A stretch of DNA of 64,000 bases from a candidate division TA06 bacterium B3_TA06 (GCA_005223075.1 NJBO01000001.1:1-64000), one strand, 5' to 3'; positions 17,921 to 26,797 are shown, counted from the first letter of the stretch. Numbers and translations are program-made. The notes: a model not told the origin generated them from the letters alone.

Positions 17921-18850
17921 ATGACAGCACTGACAAGAGCAATATACCTTGCGTGGAGTAAGTCGCGTCTTGCCAGGAAAGAGATCTCTTTCCATGCCGA
18001 GTTAAGTGGAGCCAGGAATGTGCTTGTGCGTCTTGCAGAACGAGCACCACATACACTCTTCTCGCTTTATATTACAGGGGCTCTGAAAAAAGCTAAAAAG
18101 GGGCGCAAGATTACTGTGCTTTCGCCGCTGGACGCAGAGCTGCTTTTTTCGGGGCTCAACACCATATTTCAGGAAAAGATTGATCTCACAGAGACACCTT
18201 CTCACGGCTCAAAGGCCTTCAAAGCCCTGAAAGAAAGGTTCGCTAAATCCTCCTTCGATTTATTCGTGGATCTTGACCCATCCCCTTTACCTGAGCTTGC
18301 CATCCTTTCTGAGGCCAAACTACGAATCACCTACCAGGCCGAAGGACTCTTCCCCTACTTTAATATCCTGTTCGTGCCGGACAAGGAAGCGGATCTTCGA
18401 AAGCGGGCCCAGTTTATGAGCAGGTATCTGGCGTGCGGAGGAAAGATCGAGGAAAGCCTCCCCCATCTTCAAGTTACCCAACAAAGGGCCAACGAGTGGC
18501 TAAAGAAACATGGACATAGATCCGGGAACAAAACCCCCTACCTCCTCTCATCAATCTCCATTGATGCTGAACGCCTCGGTGGGATGAAGGTCTTCGGAGC
18601 CGAGAAATGGATGGAAGAAGAACCGCAGATAAAGGCAAGTTTACTTGCATCAGCCTCTGCCTACATAGGTAAACCGGATCGCAGCTTCGAGCTAGCCTAC
18701 CTTTTAGGAACACCGTCCGTTGTTATCCTGCCAGATAAGGCCCGCCTCAATCTGCCTTCCTCACCCTGCATCAAGATAATTACACATCCCCCTAAAGGAA
18801 CACCTCTGCTTGAGGCAATCGAAGAAGCTCTAGTAAGCCTTTCGCTTTGA
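17921..18850 (+). CDS. Glycosyltransferase family 9-like protein (heptosyltransferase fold)
   Basis: The start is ATG 17921; a TTG two codons earlier overlaps the -10 box. The 309-residue product has two Rossmann-like halves: the first includes KITVLSPLDAELLF and SSFDLFVDLDP (about 95-135), the second ends with SASAYIGKPDRSFELAYLLGTPSVVIL (split here as SASAYIGKPDRS and FELAYLLGTPS, about 245-275). That layout resembles the GT9/ADP-heptose:LPS heptosyltransferase pattern, in which the second half binds the nucleotide sugar. Conserved GT9 residues are only partly recognisable, so donor and acceptor are unknown. The stop codon overlaps the kinase start. Confidence 0.55.
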   Translation: MTALTRAIYLAWSKSRLARKEISFHAELSGARNVLVRLAERAPHTLFSLYITGALKKAKKGRKITVLSPLDAELLFSGLNTIFQEKIDLTETPSHGSKAFKALKERFAKSSFDLFVDLDPSPLPELAILSEAKLRITYQAEGLFPYFNILFVPDKEADLRKRAQFMSRYLACGGKIEESLPHLQVTQQRANEWLKKHGHRSGNKTPYLLSSISIDAERLGGMKVFGAEKWMEEEPQIKASLLASASAYIGKPDRSFELAYLLGTPSVVILPDKARLNLPSSPCIKIITHPPKGTPLLEAIEEALVSLSL

Positions 18851-20037
18851 ACCTGCGTAGATTCATTCAGATATACGCCGTGGCCGGACTTCTGGCCTTA
18901 GCGGTATTCTGGGCCTTTTACTCTCAGCGGCTCCTCAAGAAGCTCGAAGAAGAAACCCTTTTCCGTTCAAGACTCTATGCAAGCTACATACGCTCACTGG
19001 CATCACCAGAAACTCAGATGCTCCTTGAAAATCTCCTGTTTGAAGAGATAGTGAGTCAGGTAGACTTCCCGGTGGTGATAACGGATAGCGCCGGCAACCC
19101 TCAGAGCTTTCGAAACGTCCCTCACCGCGATACCATCCCCGATGCACTGCCTCGATTCATACAAAAACTCGACCGCGAACACGAGCCTATCCCTATTCGG
19201 GCAGTAGTACCTGTTACGAACCCACTGACACTAGACACCCTGGGGTTAGATACCCTTACCTTAAGTGTGCTGCACTACGGGTTGCCTAAATCATGGACCA
19301 TGTTGCAGTATTTCCCCCTTATTCAGATATCCTTCATCGTCCTGTTTGTTATCTTAGGATTCGTATTCATTGTGGCCTCAGCACGTCGGGAACAGGAAAA
19401 GCTATGGGTGGCTCTCGCACGTGAGACCGCCCATCAACTGGGAACCCCTGTCTCCTCGCTCCTGGGGTGGAGTGAACTGATTCGCCCCAAGCTGGACGCA
19501 GAGGCATCGAAAGAGATAGGAGCCGATCTTGAACGCATCAAAGGGATCCTGGATCGCTTTGCACGCATCGGAGACAAGCCGCGTCTTGAGCCCCATGAGA
19601 TTGAACCGATAATAAGGAAGACGGTTCGCTTCATGCAGCACCGCGCCCCCTCTCGCATCAACTTTGAGGTGAAGGTCTCTGAGAATGCGCGCCTGCTCAT
19701 TGATCCTACACTCATCTCCTGGACGTTTGAGAACCTTATCCGCAACTCCATCGACGCCATAGGACGCAAGTCGGGGAAGATAGCCGTAGCAGGCAAGAAA
19801 GCAGAAAAGAGCAACTACTACGAGATAACGATAACCGACACCGGAGCGGGGATCCAGGTAAAACACACCCGGGATCTCTTCAGAACCGGATTCTCCACCA
19901 AGAAGCACGGCTGGGGGATCGGGCTTGCACTTTCCCGTCGCGTAATCCAACAGCTCCACCGCGGTAAGCTCAAGGTAAAATCCTCACGGCCGGGCAAAAC
20001 CGTCTTATCCATCTTGCTTAGAATATGGCAGGAATAA
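18847..20037 (+). CDS. Sensor histidine kinase, membrane-bound
   Basis: The 396-residue product starts at TTG 18847, overlapping the preceding TGA. It has two transmembrane helices (about 9-28 and 155-178) flanking a roughly 125-residue periplasmic sensor, then a dimerisation helix with the phospho-acceptor His196 in ARETAHQLGTPVSSLLGW, and a HATPase domain with N box NLIRNSIDAIG, G1 box DTGAGI and G2 box GWGIGLALS. It autophosphorylates on His and passes phosphate to a response regulator, but no regulator gene is nearby. The HQLGTP form of the H box is a known variant of HE.RTPL. The signal is unknown. Confidence 0.9.
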   Translation: MNLRRFIQIYAVAGLLALAVFWAFYSQRLLKKLEEETLFRSRLYASYIRSLASPETQMLLENLLFEEIVSQVDFPVVITDSAGNPQSFRNVPHRDTIPDALPRFIQKLDREHEPIPIRAVVPVTNPLTLDTLGLDTLTLSVLHYGLPKSWTMLQYFPLIQISFIVLFVILGFVFIVASARREQEKLWVALARETAHQLGTPVSSLLGWSELIRPKLDAEASKEIGADLERIKGILDRFARIGDKPRLEPHEIEPIIRKTVRFMQHRAPSRINFEVKVSENARLLIDPTLISWTFENLIRNSIDAIGRKSGKIAVAGKKAEKSNYYEITITDTGAGIQVKHTRDLFRTGFSTKKHGWGIGLALSRRVIQQLHRGKLKVKSSRPGKTVLSILLRIWQE

Positions 20038-20885
20038 CGCCGGGCGAGCAGGTCCTCTTCTACCACGATGAACGCCTTCACTACCTGAGGAGGGTGCTCG
20101 AAAAAGGCGACTTCGAGTGCCACAGGGGACGCATCCCCTGGCTGCAGATCATAGGACGCAACTACGGGGAAGTTGTAAAGACCCACATGGGGACCAGCTT
20201 CACACTTCTGAGCCCATCCTTAGCCGACCTGATGATAGGGGTCAAACGCCGCACAACCATAGCCTATCCCAAGGATGTCGGCTACATGCTTTTGAGGGCA
20301 TCCATCGCCCCTGGGGTTCGCGTAGCAGAGGTTGGTTCCGGCTCAGGCGCTTTAACCTTCATCCTTGCACGCTACGTGCAGCCTCAAGGCCACGTATATT
20401 CCTTTGAGCGCCGTCCGGAGTTCCTTGAGGTAGCCATGGCCAACGTTGCCAGACTGGGTATGGAAGAATTCGTAACCTTCGAGCTGCGGGACGTAGAAAA
20501 ACAGGGGTTCGGGATAAAGGAAGTGGATGTGTGCGTTGTGGACGTGCCAGAACCATGGGGTATCGTTCCTCACGCTGCCAAGGCCCTCGTATGTGCAGGC
20601 CGGTGGGTATCTCTGAGCCCTACAACAGAACAGCTGCAAGAAACCCGCAAGGCTTTAGGAAAGCATGGGTTCACCCGGTTCGAGGTCTGGGAGGTAATGC
20701 TGCGAGAGATGCTGATCCGTCCGCAGGGGGCACGACCGAGGGAAAGGATGATCTCGCATACCGCCTACCTGGCCTTTGCAGAGATTGCAGAACACAACCC
20801 TGATGCATCGAACGCACAACAAAATATTGACAATTCACCTGCGGGCAATAGACTAAGCTTGCAAGATGAGGAAAGTTCCCTATAA
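20025..20885 (+). CDS. trmI: tRNA (adenine-N1)-methyltransferase, TrmI family (m1A58)
   Basis: TrmI methylates A58 (and A57 in some archaea) in the T-loop of tRNAs using S-adenosylmethionine. The 286-residue product has a small N-terminal beta domain with the family signature HMGTSFTLLSPSLADLM (about 65-82), then SAM motif I VAEVGSGSGALT (about 105-116), motif YSFERRPEFLEVA and the catalytic region VDVPEPWG. The last 30 residues (from about HNPD) look unstructured and overlap promoters for the next gene. It overlaps the kinase gene by 13 bp. Homologues are common in thermophiles, Actinobacteria and Archaea. Confidence 0.9.
   Translation: MAGITPGEQVLFYHDERLHYLRRVLEKGDFECHRGRIPWLQIIGRNYGEVVKTHMGTSFTLLSPSLADLMIGVKRRTTIAYPKDVGYMLLRASIAPGVRVAEVGSGSGALTFILARYVQPQGHVYSFERRPEFLEVAMANVARLGMEEFVTFELRDVEKQGFGIKEVDVCVVDVPEPWGIVPHAAKALVCAGRWVSLSPTTEQLQETRKALGKHGFTRFEVWEVMLREMLIRPQGARPRERMISHTAYLAFAEIAEHNPDASNAQQNIDNSPAGNRLSLQDEESSL
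20827..20854 (+). promoter_or_regulatory. Upstream promoter P1 of the TPR/solute-binding unit
   Basis: There is a -35 TTGACA (20827-20832), a 16-bp spacer and a -10 TAGACT (20849-20854), inside the 3' end of trmI. A nine-codon frame (ATG 20866 to TAA 20892, MRKVPYNR) begins 11 nt after the -10 and could act as a leader peptide, although that is speculative. Confidence 0.6.
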
Positions 20886-20886
20886 T
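20859..20886 (+). promoter_or_regulatory. Second promoter P2 of the TPR/solute-binding unit
   Basis: There is a -35 TTGCAA (20859-20864), a 16-bp spacer and a perfect -10 TATAAT (20881-20886). It would start a transcript near 20893 with a leader of about 46 nt containing GGAGGAAAG before ATG 20939. Confidence 0.5.
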
Positions 20887-20938
20887 CGGTAAAGAAAGAG
20901 CATTGGGCCGCTAAAGGCTTAGACGAAGGAGGAAAGAG

Positions 20939-22204
20939 ATGAGACGCCTTGTTGGTCTTTTAGGCATTGGAGTTATGGTCACACTCGCCTTTGCCGCAAG
21001 AGGAAGTCATCTCCTGGAAGGCGGGAAGGTCCACTATCGGGACGGACGTTACGAAAAGGCAGACACTCTTTTCCTGAAATCCATAGAAAAGGGCCTGGCC
21101 GTCACCGAGTCGTATATGTGGCACGGGAAGGCAAGCATAAGAATGAAGAAGCCGGATCTAATTGAAGCGGCCAGGGCGTTCCTCGAGGTGCTTAAACGCG
21201 ACACAACCGCAGAGATAATAAAGAAAGACGAGGAAGCCCATGATCTTGCCCAGATCGCCTTCTACTACGGCGCGCAAAAGATGCTCTATGAGCCTTCAAA
21301 AGCAGATACCCTGATTCTGTTCCTGCGAATGGGCATCAAGCTCGACCCCAAACGCGAACAAAACTACGTGCTCCTGGGCCGTTTCCACCTGCAGAACCAA
21401 GAGCTGGATGAAGCCCTGGACGTAGCTGCAGAACTGGAGAAGATAAACCCGGAGTCCCCTGACGTAGCGTATCTTAAAGGTAGGGTAAATCTGATTAAAG
21501 GAAACAAGGAAGAGGCCGTCGAGTTATTCAAGGTATCAACCGCTAGGTTCAACACCGAGATTGAGAAACTTAAAGAAGGCATAGGTTCACAGCTGGGCAT
21601 TGAGGAGGAAGATATTGACAAGATGGTCAGCGCGATAGAAGAACTCGAAGAGTCAAGGGACAGCGTATCCATGGACGACAAACAGAAACTACTCACAGAG
21701 GAGTTCGGCCTTATTCCCCCACAGGCAACAGCTTTCCTGCGGTGGCAAAGTGGCTATGCAGGCAAAAATCGCCAGCTGAGCGACGCCTATAACTGGCTGG
21801 GAAAGAGCTACATGGAAAACAAAAAATACCCGGAAGCCGATTCAGCTCTTGCCCGCTCTTTAGAGCTTGACCCGGAGAATATCAACGTTATGTGGGACAA
21901 GGCCTTAGCGTCATATTACTTAAGGAAGTATAAGGAAGCTGTGGAGCTCTTGAAGAAGGTTGAAGCAAGCGTTGAGGAAGATTATCTCGTCCACCTGTGG
22001 CTCGGCATATGCTACCTGAAGTTCGATCCTAAGGAACTCGATGAAGCAGAAAAGCATCTGGAAAAAGTGATTGAAATAGACGAAAACATAGCAGATGCTT
22101 ACCGCAACCTAGCCGTTATAGCAAGGGAGCGAGGGGAGATCAAAAAAGCCAGTGAACTGTTAAAGAAATACGACGAGTTGATCAAAAAGGAAGGAGGAAA
22201 TTGA
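20939..22204 (+). CDS. Secreted or periplasmic tetratricopeptide-repeat protein
   Basis: The 421-residue protein starts at ATG 20939 after a strong GAAGGAGGAAAG ribosome site. It has a signal peptide (1-19, LAFAARG) and at least six TPR units in two blocks: about residues 25-180 and 275-415, with typical patterns such as YVLLGRFHLQNQELDEALDVA and NWLGKSYMENKKYPEADSAL (20 residues). An acidic linker (about 200-245, rich in Glu) separates them. TPR arrays bind other proteins, so a scaffold role in the envelope is likely. Its stop codon overlaps the start of the solute-binding gene, so the two are co-translated. Confidence 0.85.
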   Translation: MRRLVGLLGIGVMVTLAFAARGSHLLEGGKVHYRDGRYEKADTLFLKSIEKGLAVTESYMWHGKASIRMKKPDLIEAARAFLEVLKRDTTAEIIKKDEEAHDLAQIAFYYGAQKMLYEPSKADTLILFLRMGIKLDPKREQNYVLLGRFHLQNQELDEALDVAAELEKINPESPDVAYLKGRVNLIKGNKEEAVELFKVSTARFNTEIEKLKEGIGSQLGIEEEDIDKMVSAIEELEESRDSVSMDDKQKLLTEEFGLIPPQATAFLRWQSGYAGKNRQLSDAYNWLGKSYMENKKYPEADSALARSLELDPENINVMWDKALASYYLRKYKEAVELLKKVEASVEEDYLVHLWLGICYLKFDPKELDEAEKHLEKVIEIDENIADAYRNLAVIARERGEIKKASELLKKYDELIKKEGGN

Positions 22205-23193
22205 TGAAGTTAAAACACATCCTCACTGCTGTAATTATCGTACTCGGACTCGCCCTTGCTGCCATACTCATTATACCTCTGGTCAAGCTCTCACGTCCGG
22301 TTCAGGTGAAGGTGCTTGTAGAACCTTCTGTTTCCTCCGTTCCTGTATACTACGCTCAGGAAAAGGGTATCTTTGAAGATAAAGCAGTAAAGGTTGAAGC
22401 AACGATAGAGCGGGTCGAGGATCCCCAAAAGGCGCTTGAGGCTTTGGTTGCAGGTCAAGCCGACTTTGCTTTAGTCCCCTGGCCAGAGGCGTTGCGCTGG
22501 ATGAGCGAGCGTGGTGATACCTTGCTTTGCTTCTTTGCGGTGGAGTTCAAGGTAGCAACACCCCAGGAGGGGCTCTTTCCCCGCAAGGGACTGAGATTCG
22601 ATAAGATAAGCGATCTCGAAGGAAAGACTGTAGGCCTAACCCCGGGAACCGAAACGGCAATGCGGGCTGCTATTGTCTCCACAGAGATAGATCCAGCCAC
22701 GGTCACAATCAAGGTCTATCCTTCAGAGAAGCTCCTTGCAGCACTTGAGTCTGAAGAGGTCGATCTTATCTTACCACTTGAGCCCTACTTCACCTTAGCC
22801 AAGGGCCATCTGAGCGAACCATTTGCAGAAGGTGCCATGTTCCTCAAGTGGATCAACTCTCCCTACCTGGGCTCCGGTCTTTTCGTAACCACCGAGTACT
22901 TTCATGACAATGAACTTGCTGTGAAACGAATGAACAAGGCCATGGAGTTAACCTATCTCGAGATGGCCAAGAATACCGATACCGCTCGTGCTGTCCTTGC
23001 ACGCGCCTTCGGAATCGAAGACAAACCGTTGATCGAACGCCTGAATCTACCCGGCTTCCAGCGGACTCACGAGATCGACCAAAACGCTATCCAGGAACTG
23101 GCCGACAAGCTTGAGATATACGGGGCTATCCCGAAGGGATTGAATACCATGGATATGAAGGTAGTTATCCCTAAAGAGGAACTTCGAGACTAG
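22204..23193 (+). CDS. ABC-type substrate-binding protein, NMT1/SsuA-TauA-like, orphan
   Basis: The start is ATG 22204, overlapping the previous TGA and preceded by AAGGAGGAAA. The 329-residue product has an N-terminal hydrophobic segment (about 5-27) that could be an uncleaved anchor, because no clear cleavage site or lipobox is seen. A periplasmic-binding-protein type 2 domain follows: SVPVYYAQEKGIF, DFALVPWPEA, LEGKTVGLTPGTETAM, LESEEVDLIL. These match the NMT1/SsuA family, which binds nitrate-like, sulfonate or thiamine-precursor ligands. No ABC permease or ATPase gene is adjacent, so the ligand and even a transport role are uncertain. Confidence 0.8.
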   Translation: MKLKHILTAVIIVLGLALAAILIIPLVKLSRPVQVKVLVEPSVSSVPVYYAQEKGIFEDKAVKVEATIERVEDPQKALEALVAGQADFALVPWPEALRWMSERGDTLLCFFAVEFKVATPQEGLFPRKGLRFDKISDLEGKTVGLTPGTETAMRAAIVSTEIDPATVTIKVYPSEKLLAALESEEVDLILPLEPYFTLAKGHLSEPFAEGAMFLKWINSPYLGSGLFVTTEYFHDNELAVKRMNKAMELTYLEMAKNTDTARAVLARAFGIEDKPLIERLNLPGFQRTHEIDQNAIQELADKLEIYGAIPKGLNTMDMKVVIPKEELRD

Positions 23194-23197
23194 TGAG

Positions 23198-23473
23198 GTT
23201 CGGCCGTGCTAGGCGGGAGGCTGGCGGTCTCCTTTACTCGAAACCCGCCATACGCGAGGCTGAAGGGCATCATGAGGCCGGGAGAGCGGGGGCCACTGCG
23301 GGAGCGGACGATGATGAAGATCGGGTCTTTGCTCGCAACGCCCCGCCAACCCCGCCAGGTCCGGAAGGAAGCAACGGTACGCGGACGCTGTTACGGTGCA
23401 AAGTAAGCCTGGTTGGAGTCGCCTCGTTTTTGCAGTCCTTGCCGCCCCGGACGAAGGTGCCGCACGGCCGAAC
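23198..23473 (+). ncRNA. ffs: Signal recognition particle RNA, large bacterial type
   Basis: The conserved S-domain loop region is present at about 23356-23376 (CCAGGTCCGGAAGGAAGCAA), the Ffh-binding signature. The 5' end has GTGCTAGGCGGGAGG, typical of the Alu-domain-containing SRP RNA of Bacillus. Terminal segments GTTCGGCCGTGC (23198-23209) and GCACGGCCGAAC (23462-23473) are perfectly complementary and close the long rod. The length, about 276 nt, fits the large type rather than 4.5S RNA (about 110 nt). It lies just before dnaX, a gene order seen in many bacteria. A promoter is not evident, so it may share the upstream transcript. Open frames across it are accidental. Confidence 0.93.
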
Positions 23474-23505
23474 ACTTTTAAACCAAGGAACCCTCTAGTC
23501 AAAAA

Positions 23506-25050
23506 ATGATGGAACCCCGCACATTCTCTCTGCGCTACCGGCCCCAGACCTTTGATGAATTATTCGACCAGAAGCACATCAAGCGCACCCTAATAAACGC
23601 CATCCAGCGCAACCGGCTCGCACATGCCTATCTTTTCGCAGGCCCAAGAGGGGTTGGTAAGACGACAACGGCAAGAATACTTGCCAAGAGTCTGAACTGC
23701 GTAGAAGGGCCAACAATCCATCCGTGCAACAAGTGCTCGACGTGCCTGGAGATAGCGGGCTCCAAGAGCTTTGACGTGCTTGAGATAGACGGAGCATCCA
23801 ACCGAGGGATAGACCAGATAAGGGAGCTGAGGGAGAACGTCCGCTACAGACCTACAAGTGGGCGCTACCGCATCTATATTATTGATGAGGTTCACATGCT
23901 GACTACCGAGGCGTTCAACGCGCTTCTTAAAACCCTTGAGGAGCCTCCTCGGCATGTGATCTTCATCTTTGCTACCACCCAACCTCACAAGGTTCCTGCA
24001 ACCATCCTCTCGCGCTGCCAGCGGTTCGACTTCAAACGCATAGCGCCTGACGTTATAACCAAGCGCCTTAAGATGATAATCGAGAATGAGAAGCTGGACG
24101 TCGAGGAGAATGCCATACGATTGATCGCGGATATCGCCGACGGCGGCCTGCGCGACGCAGAAGGCGTGCTTGAGCAGATAACCACCTTCAAGCAAGGGAA
24201 GGTCACTGCAAACGACGTAACCGAGCTTTTAGGGATAGTCCCATATGAACGTTTCTCCCATCTTCTCAAGCTGGTTGAAGAGAAAGACGAAGCCGCGCTG
24301 CTTGCGTTCCTGGAGCAGACCTTTTCAGCAGGATACGACGTGGCCGAGTTCTACTTCGGGATGATAGGTTTTCTACGCGTCCTTCTATTTACCAGTTTGG
24401 GCATGACGGCGGATAGATCAGCCTTCCCTGAAAGCGCCTTGAGCGAAACCCAACATTATACCACAAAGCAGCTGGTACGGATACTTGAGCGTTTTCTCAA
24501 AGCCGAAGAGGCCTTCAAGCGCAGCCGCGAGAAGGTTATCTTCATAGAAACCATGGCACTTTCATTACTGGATATGGGAGAAAAGCAACCGGTTCCTAAA
24601 GAATCCTCCCGATCACCAAAAACCTGCCCATCCTCACTGACCTCAAAACCAACCCTTGCAAATGGGAAAGAAAAGGCGGATGAAAAGCTGAAGGAAGCGG
24701 AAGAACCGGCACAAGCCGCATCCCTTAAACAGGTATGGAAACGCTTTATGGAAGAGATAGAAACCGAGGAATCCTTTGTAACCCTGGCGCTTCAGGGATC
24801 AGGGATCATAGAGGCTCAAGACAACCTTTTAACGATAGGGATAAACAACAACCCGGAGCTCAATATAGGCCGTCTTAAAGCGGAACAGGAACACCTCGAG
24901 GAAATGTTTTCAAAGCTCGCAGGGCAAAAGCTACGGCTGGAGTTTAAGGCAAGCAAGCCCCAAAAAGCAGAAAGCCGGGGTTCTAAATCCAAACCTCGCT
25001 CTGCGGTTGAGGATGTGCTGGACATCTTCAAAGGAGAGATAGTTCGATGA
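23506..25050 (+). CDS. dnaX: DNA polymerase III subunits gamma and tau
   Basis: DnaX is the ATPase of the clamp loader that places the beta clamp on primed DNA. The 514-residue product has Walker A GPRGVGKTTTARI (about 46-58), a four-Cys zinc site (NCV..., HPCNKCSTCLE, about 64-85), Walker B DEVHMLT, the sensor region NALLKTLEEPP and an SRC motif (LSRCQRFDF). The region after about residue 365 is low-complexity and Lys/Glu rich, followed by a short tau-like C-terminal domain (about 405-480). There is no obvious slippery A-run in the expected place that would generate a separate gamma form. Confidence 0.96.
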   Translation: MMEPRTFSLRYRPQTFDELFDQKHIKRTLINAIQRNRLAHAYLFAGPRGVGKTTTARILAKSLNCVEGPTIHPCNKCSTCLEIAGSKSFDVLEIDGASNRGIDQIRELRENVRYRPTSGRYRIYIIDEVHMLTTEAFNALLKTLEEPPRHVIFIFATTQPHKVPATILSRCQRFDFKRIAPDVITKRLKMIIENEKLDVEENAIRLIADIADGGLRDAEGVLEQITTFKQGKVTANDVTELLGIVPYERFSHLLKLVEEKDEAALLAFLEQTFSAGYDVAEFYFGMIGFLRVLLFTSLGMTADRSAFPESALSETQHYTTKQLVRILERFLKAEEAFKRSREKVIFIETMALSLLDMGEKQPVPKESSRSPKTCPSSLTSKPTLANGKEKADEKLKEAEEPAQAASLKQVWKRFMEEIETEESFVTLALQGSGIIEAQDNLLTIGINNNPELNIGRLKAEQEHLEEMFSKLAGQKLRLEFKASKPQKAESRGSKSKPRSAVEDVLDIFKGEIVR

Positions 25051-25343
25051 GACAAGCCGACTTATTACGCAAAGCCCAGGAGATCCAGAATAAAATAGCC
25101 GATATCATGGCTGCGGCACGAGGCCAGGCAGCCTCTGGCGGGGGGATGGTCAAAGCCGTAGCCGACGGAAACGGCACCATACTTGAGCTTAAGATAGAGC
25201 GAGAAGTAATCGATCCAGAAGAAAGCCAGATGCTTGAGGACCTCGTGATCGCTGCGGTCAACGAAGCGCGACGCAAGGCAAAACAGGCAGCGCAAGCCGA
25301 GGTCCAAAAGGTTATAGGCATTCCTTTTCCAGGTCTTTTCTGA
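25047..25343 (+). CDS. ybaB: Nucleoid-associated protein, YbaB/EbfC family
   Basis: The 98-residue protein overlaps the dnaX stop by 4 nt. It has the family pattern: an N-terminal helix (LLRKAQEIQNKIADIMAAAR), the central GGGMVKAVADGNGTILELKI-type beta strands (shown here in part: GGMVKAVADGNG) and the ending EDLVIAAVNEARRKA. YbaB dimers bind DNA without strong sequence preference. The gene order dnaX-ybaB-recR is widely conserved and supports the assignment. Confidence 0.95.
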   Translation: MRQADLLRKAQEIQNKIADIMAAARGQAASGGGMVKAVADGNGTILELKIEREVIDPEESQMLEDLVIAAVNEARRKAKQAAQAEVQKVIGIPFPGLF

Positions 25344-25349
25344 TTCCGA

Positions 25350-25955
25350 ATGACTGCATTAGCCAGGCTGATCCAACGCTTTAAGCAACTGCCCGGTATA
25401 GGCGAAAAAAGCGCACAGCGTATCGCACGCTACATCTTGCGTATTGAGCATGAAGATGCCGCTAGGCTCAGCGAAGCGATACTTGAGGCGCGCAGCCGGA
25501 CCCGTACCTGTAGGCGCTGCGGCAACCTGACAGAAGATGAGTTTTGTGAGATCTGCAAAGACCCCTCACGCGTACAGACCGAGATCTGCGTTGTAGAGGA
25601 GGCTTTTGATATACCGCTGATCGAGCGTGCCGGGGCCTACCAAGGACTTTATCACGTGCTTGGCGGGGTGCTTTCCCCTATGGAGGATGTATCTGCAGAC
25701 GAGCTGCGTATCACGGAACTCGTAGAACGTGTCAAGAATGAAGGGACAAAGGAGGTGATACTTGCAACCTCGGCGACAACCGAGGGAGAAACCACCGCCC
25801 TTTACGTGGCCGGACAACTTAAGGGCATGGGTATACGCGTATCAAGAATCGCAAGGGGCATCCCAGTAGGTGCGGACCTTGGACTCGCAGACGAGGTTAC
25901 TATCAGCAAGGCTATTCGCGGTCGTGAAAGCCTGGACAGCGGAGAGCGGACTTGA
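25350..25955 (+). CDS. recR: Recombination mediator protein RecR
   Basis: RecR works with RecO and RecF to load RecA on gapped DNA. The 201-residue product has the helix-hairpin-helix (LIQRFKQLPGIGEKSAQRIA, residues 6-25), the four-Cys zinc finger CRRCGNLTEDEFCEIC (about 52-67) and a Toprim domain (about 76-175, CVVEEAFDIPLIE and LATSATTEGETTALY). It starts at ATG 25350, 6 nt after ybaB. Its stop overlaps the TTG start of the next gene by 4 nt. Confidence 0.97.
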   Translation: MTALARLIQRFKQLPGIGEKSAQRIARYILRIEHEDAARLSEAILEARSRTRTCRRCGNLTEDEFCEICKDPSRVQTEICVVEEAFDIPLIERAGAYQGLYHVLGGVLSPMEDVSADELRITELVERVKNEGTKEVILATSATTEGETTALYVAGQLKGMGIRVSRIARGIPVGADLGLADEVTISKAIRGRESLDSGERT

Positions 25956-26797
25956 AGTTCGGCTTCCACGTAAGCATCGCCGGAGGTTTTACCAACGTTA
26001 TCGAGCGTGCAAACCGTCTGGGGTGTGAGACGGTGCAGATATTTACCGCCTCCAACAAGCAGTGGAAGCGCACCCCTCTTGATCCTGATGTGGTCGCTGG
26101 TTTTCGGGCATCACTAAAAGAGGCTCAACTCCATCCGCTAACCGTTCACCTGTTTTATCTCCCTAACCTTGCAACGCCTGACGAAGAGCTGCTCGAGCGT
26201 TCGCGGCAGGTGCTTTCAGCAGAGCTTGGACGCTCATCCATCCTGGGCGCTGATTTCCTGGTTCTTCATCCCGGCGCTTATAAAAACTCCAGTCCGGATA
26301 AAGGAATCAGTCGTGTGAGCCAATCGTTGAATCGTGCGATTTTAGCTGCAGATGAAGAGAAGGTAAAGATACTTGTCGAGAATACCTCGGGCGGCGGCAC
26401 ACGCCTTGGGGGAAGTTTTGATGATCTGGCAAGGATAATAGATGGGGTTGATAAGAAGGATTCCGTGGGTATCTGCCTTGATACCGCTCACGCCTTCCAG
26501 GCAGGCTACCCCCTTCATACCAGCAAGGGATTGGAAGAAACCCTGGCCCAGATAGATCACCTGATAGGTCTTGAGAAACTTCTACTACTCCACCTGAATG
26601 ATTCCAAGACCCCATTAGGCAGTAACAACGACCGTCACTGGCATATAGGTAAGGGCGAGATGGGTATCCAGGCGTTCCGCAGGATAATCAACCATCCTAA
26701 ACTTAAGCACCTGTCTGCGGTCATGGAGACCCCAAGCGCACCAGATGGCGACGTCCGCAACATGGCTATGGTCAAGAAATTGAGAGAAGAAGGTTGA
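25952..26797 (+). CDS. nfo: Deoxyribonuclease IV (AP endonuclease, Nfo family)
   Basis: The enzyme nicks DNA 5' of abasic sites in base-excision repair using three zinc ions. The 281-residue product is a complete TIM-barrel AP endonuclease 2: FGFHVSIAGG (residues 3-12), ADFLVLHPGAYK (about 93-104), ILVENTSGGG, CLDTAHAFQAGYP (about 175-187), HLNDSKTPLGSNNDRHWHIG and the closing MET. All metal-binding His/Glu/Asp positions of these motifs are present. Translation starts at TTG 25952 overlapping recR, so this repair gene is in the dnaX-ybaB-recR operon. Confidence 0.96.
   Translation: MKFGFHVSIAGGFTNVIERANRLGCETVQIFTASNKQWKRTPLDPDVVAGFRASLKEAQLHPLTVHLFYLPNLATPDEELLERSRQVLSAELGRSSILGADFLVLHPGAYKNSSPDKGISRVSQSLNRAILAADEEKVKILVENTSGGGTRLGGSFDDLARIIDGVDKKDSVGICLDTAHAFQAGYPLHTSKGLEETLAQIDHLIGLEKLLLLHLNDSKTPLGSNNDRHWHIGKGEMGIQAFRRIINHPKLKHLSAVMETPSAPDGDVRNMAMVKKLREEG

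Noticed and set aside
19402-20186. Reverse frames of 122-185 residues
   Set aside because: They are antisense to the kinase and trmI genes.
23193-23502. Three overlapping frames of 66-101 residues before dnaX
   Set aside because: They cover the SRP RNA gene, whose conserved loop and end pairing explain the sequence.
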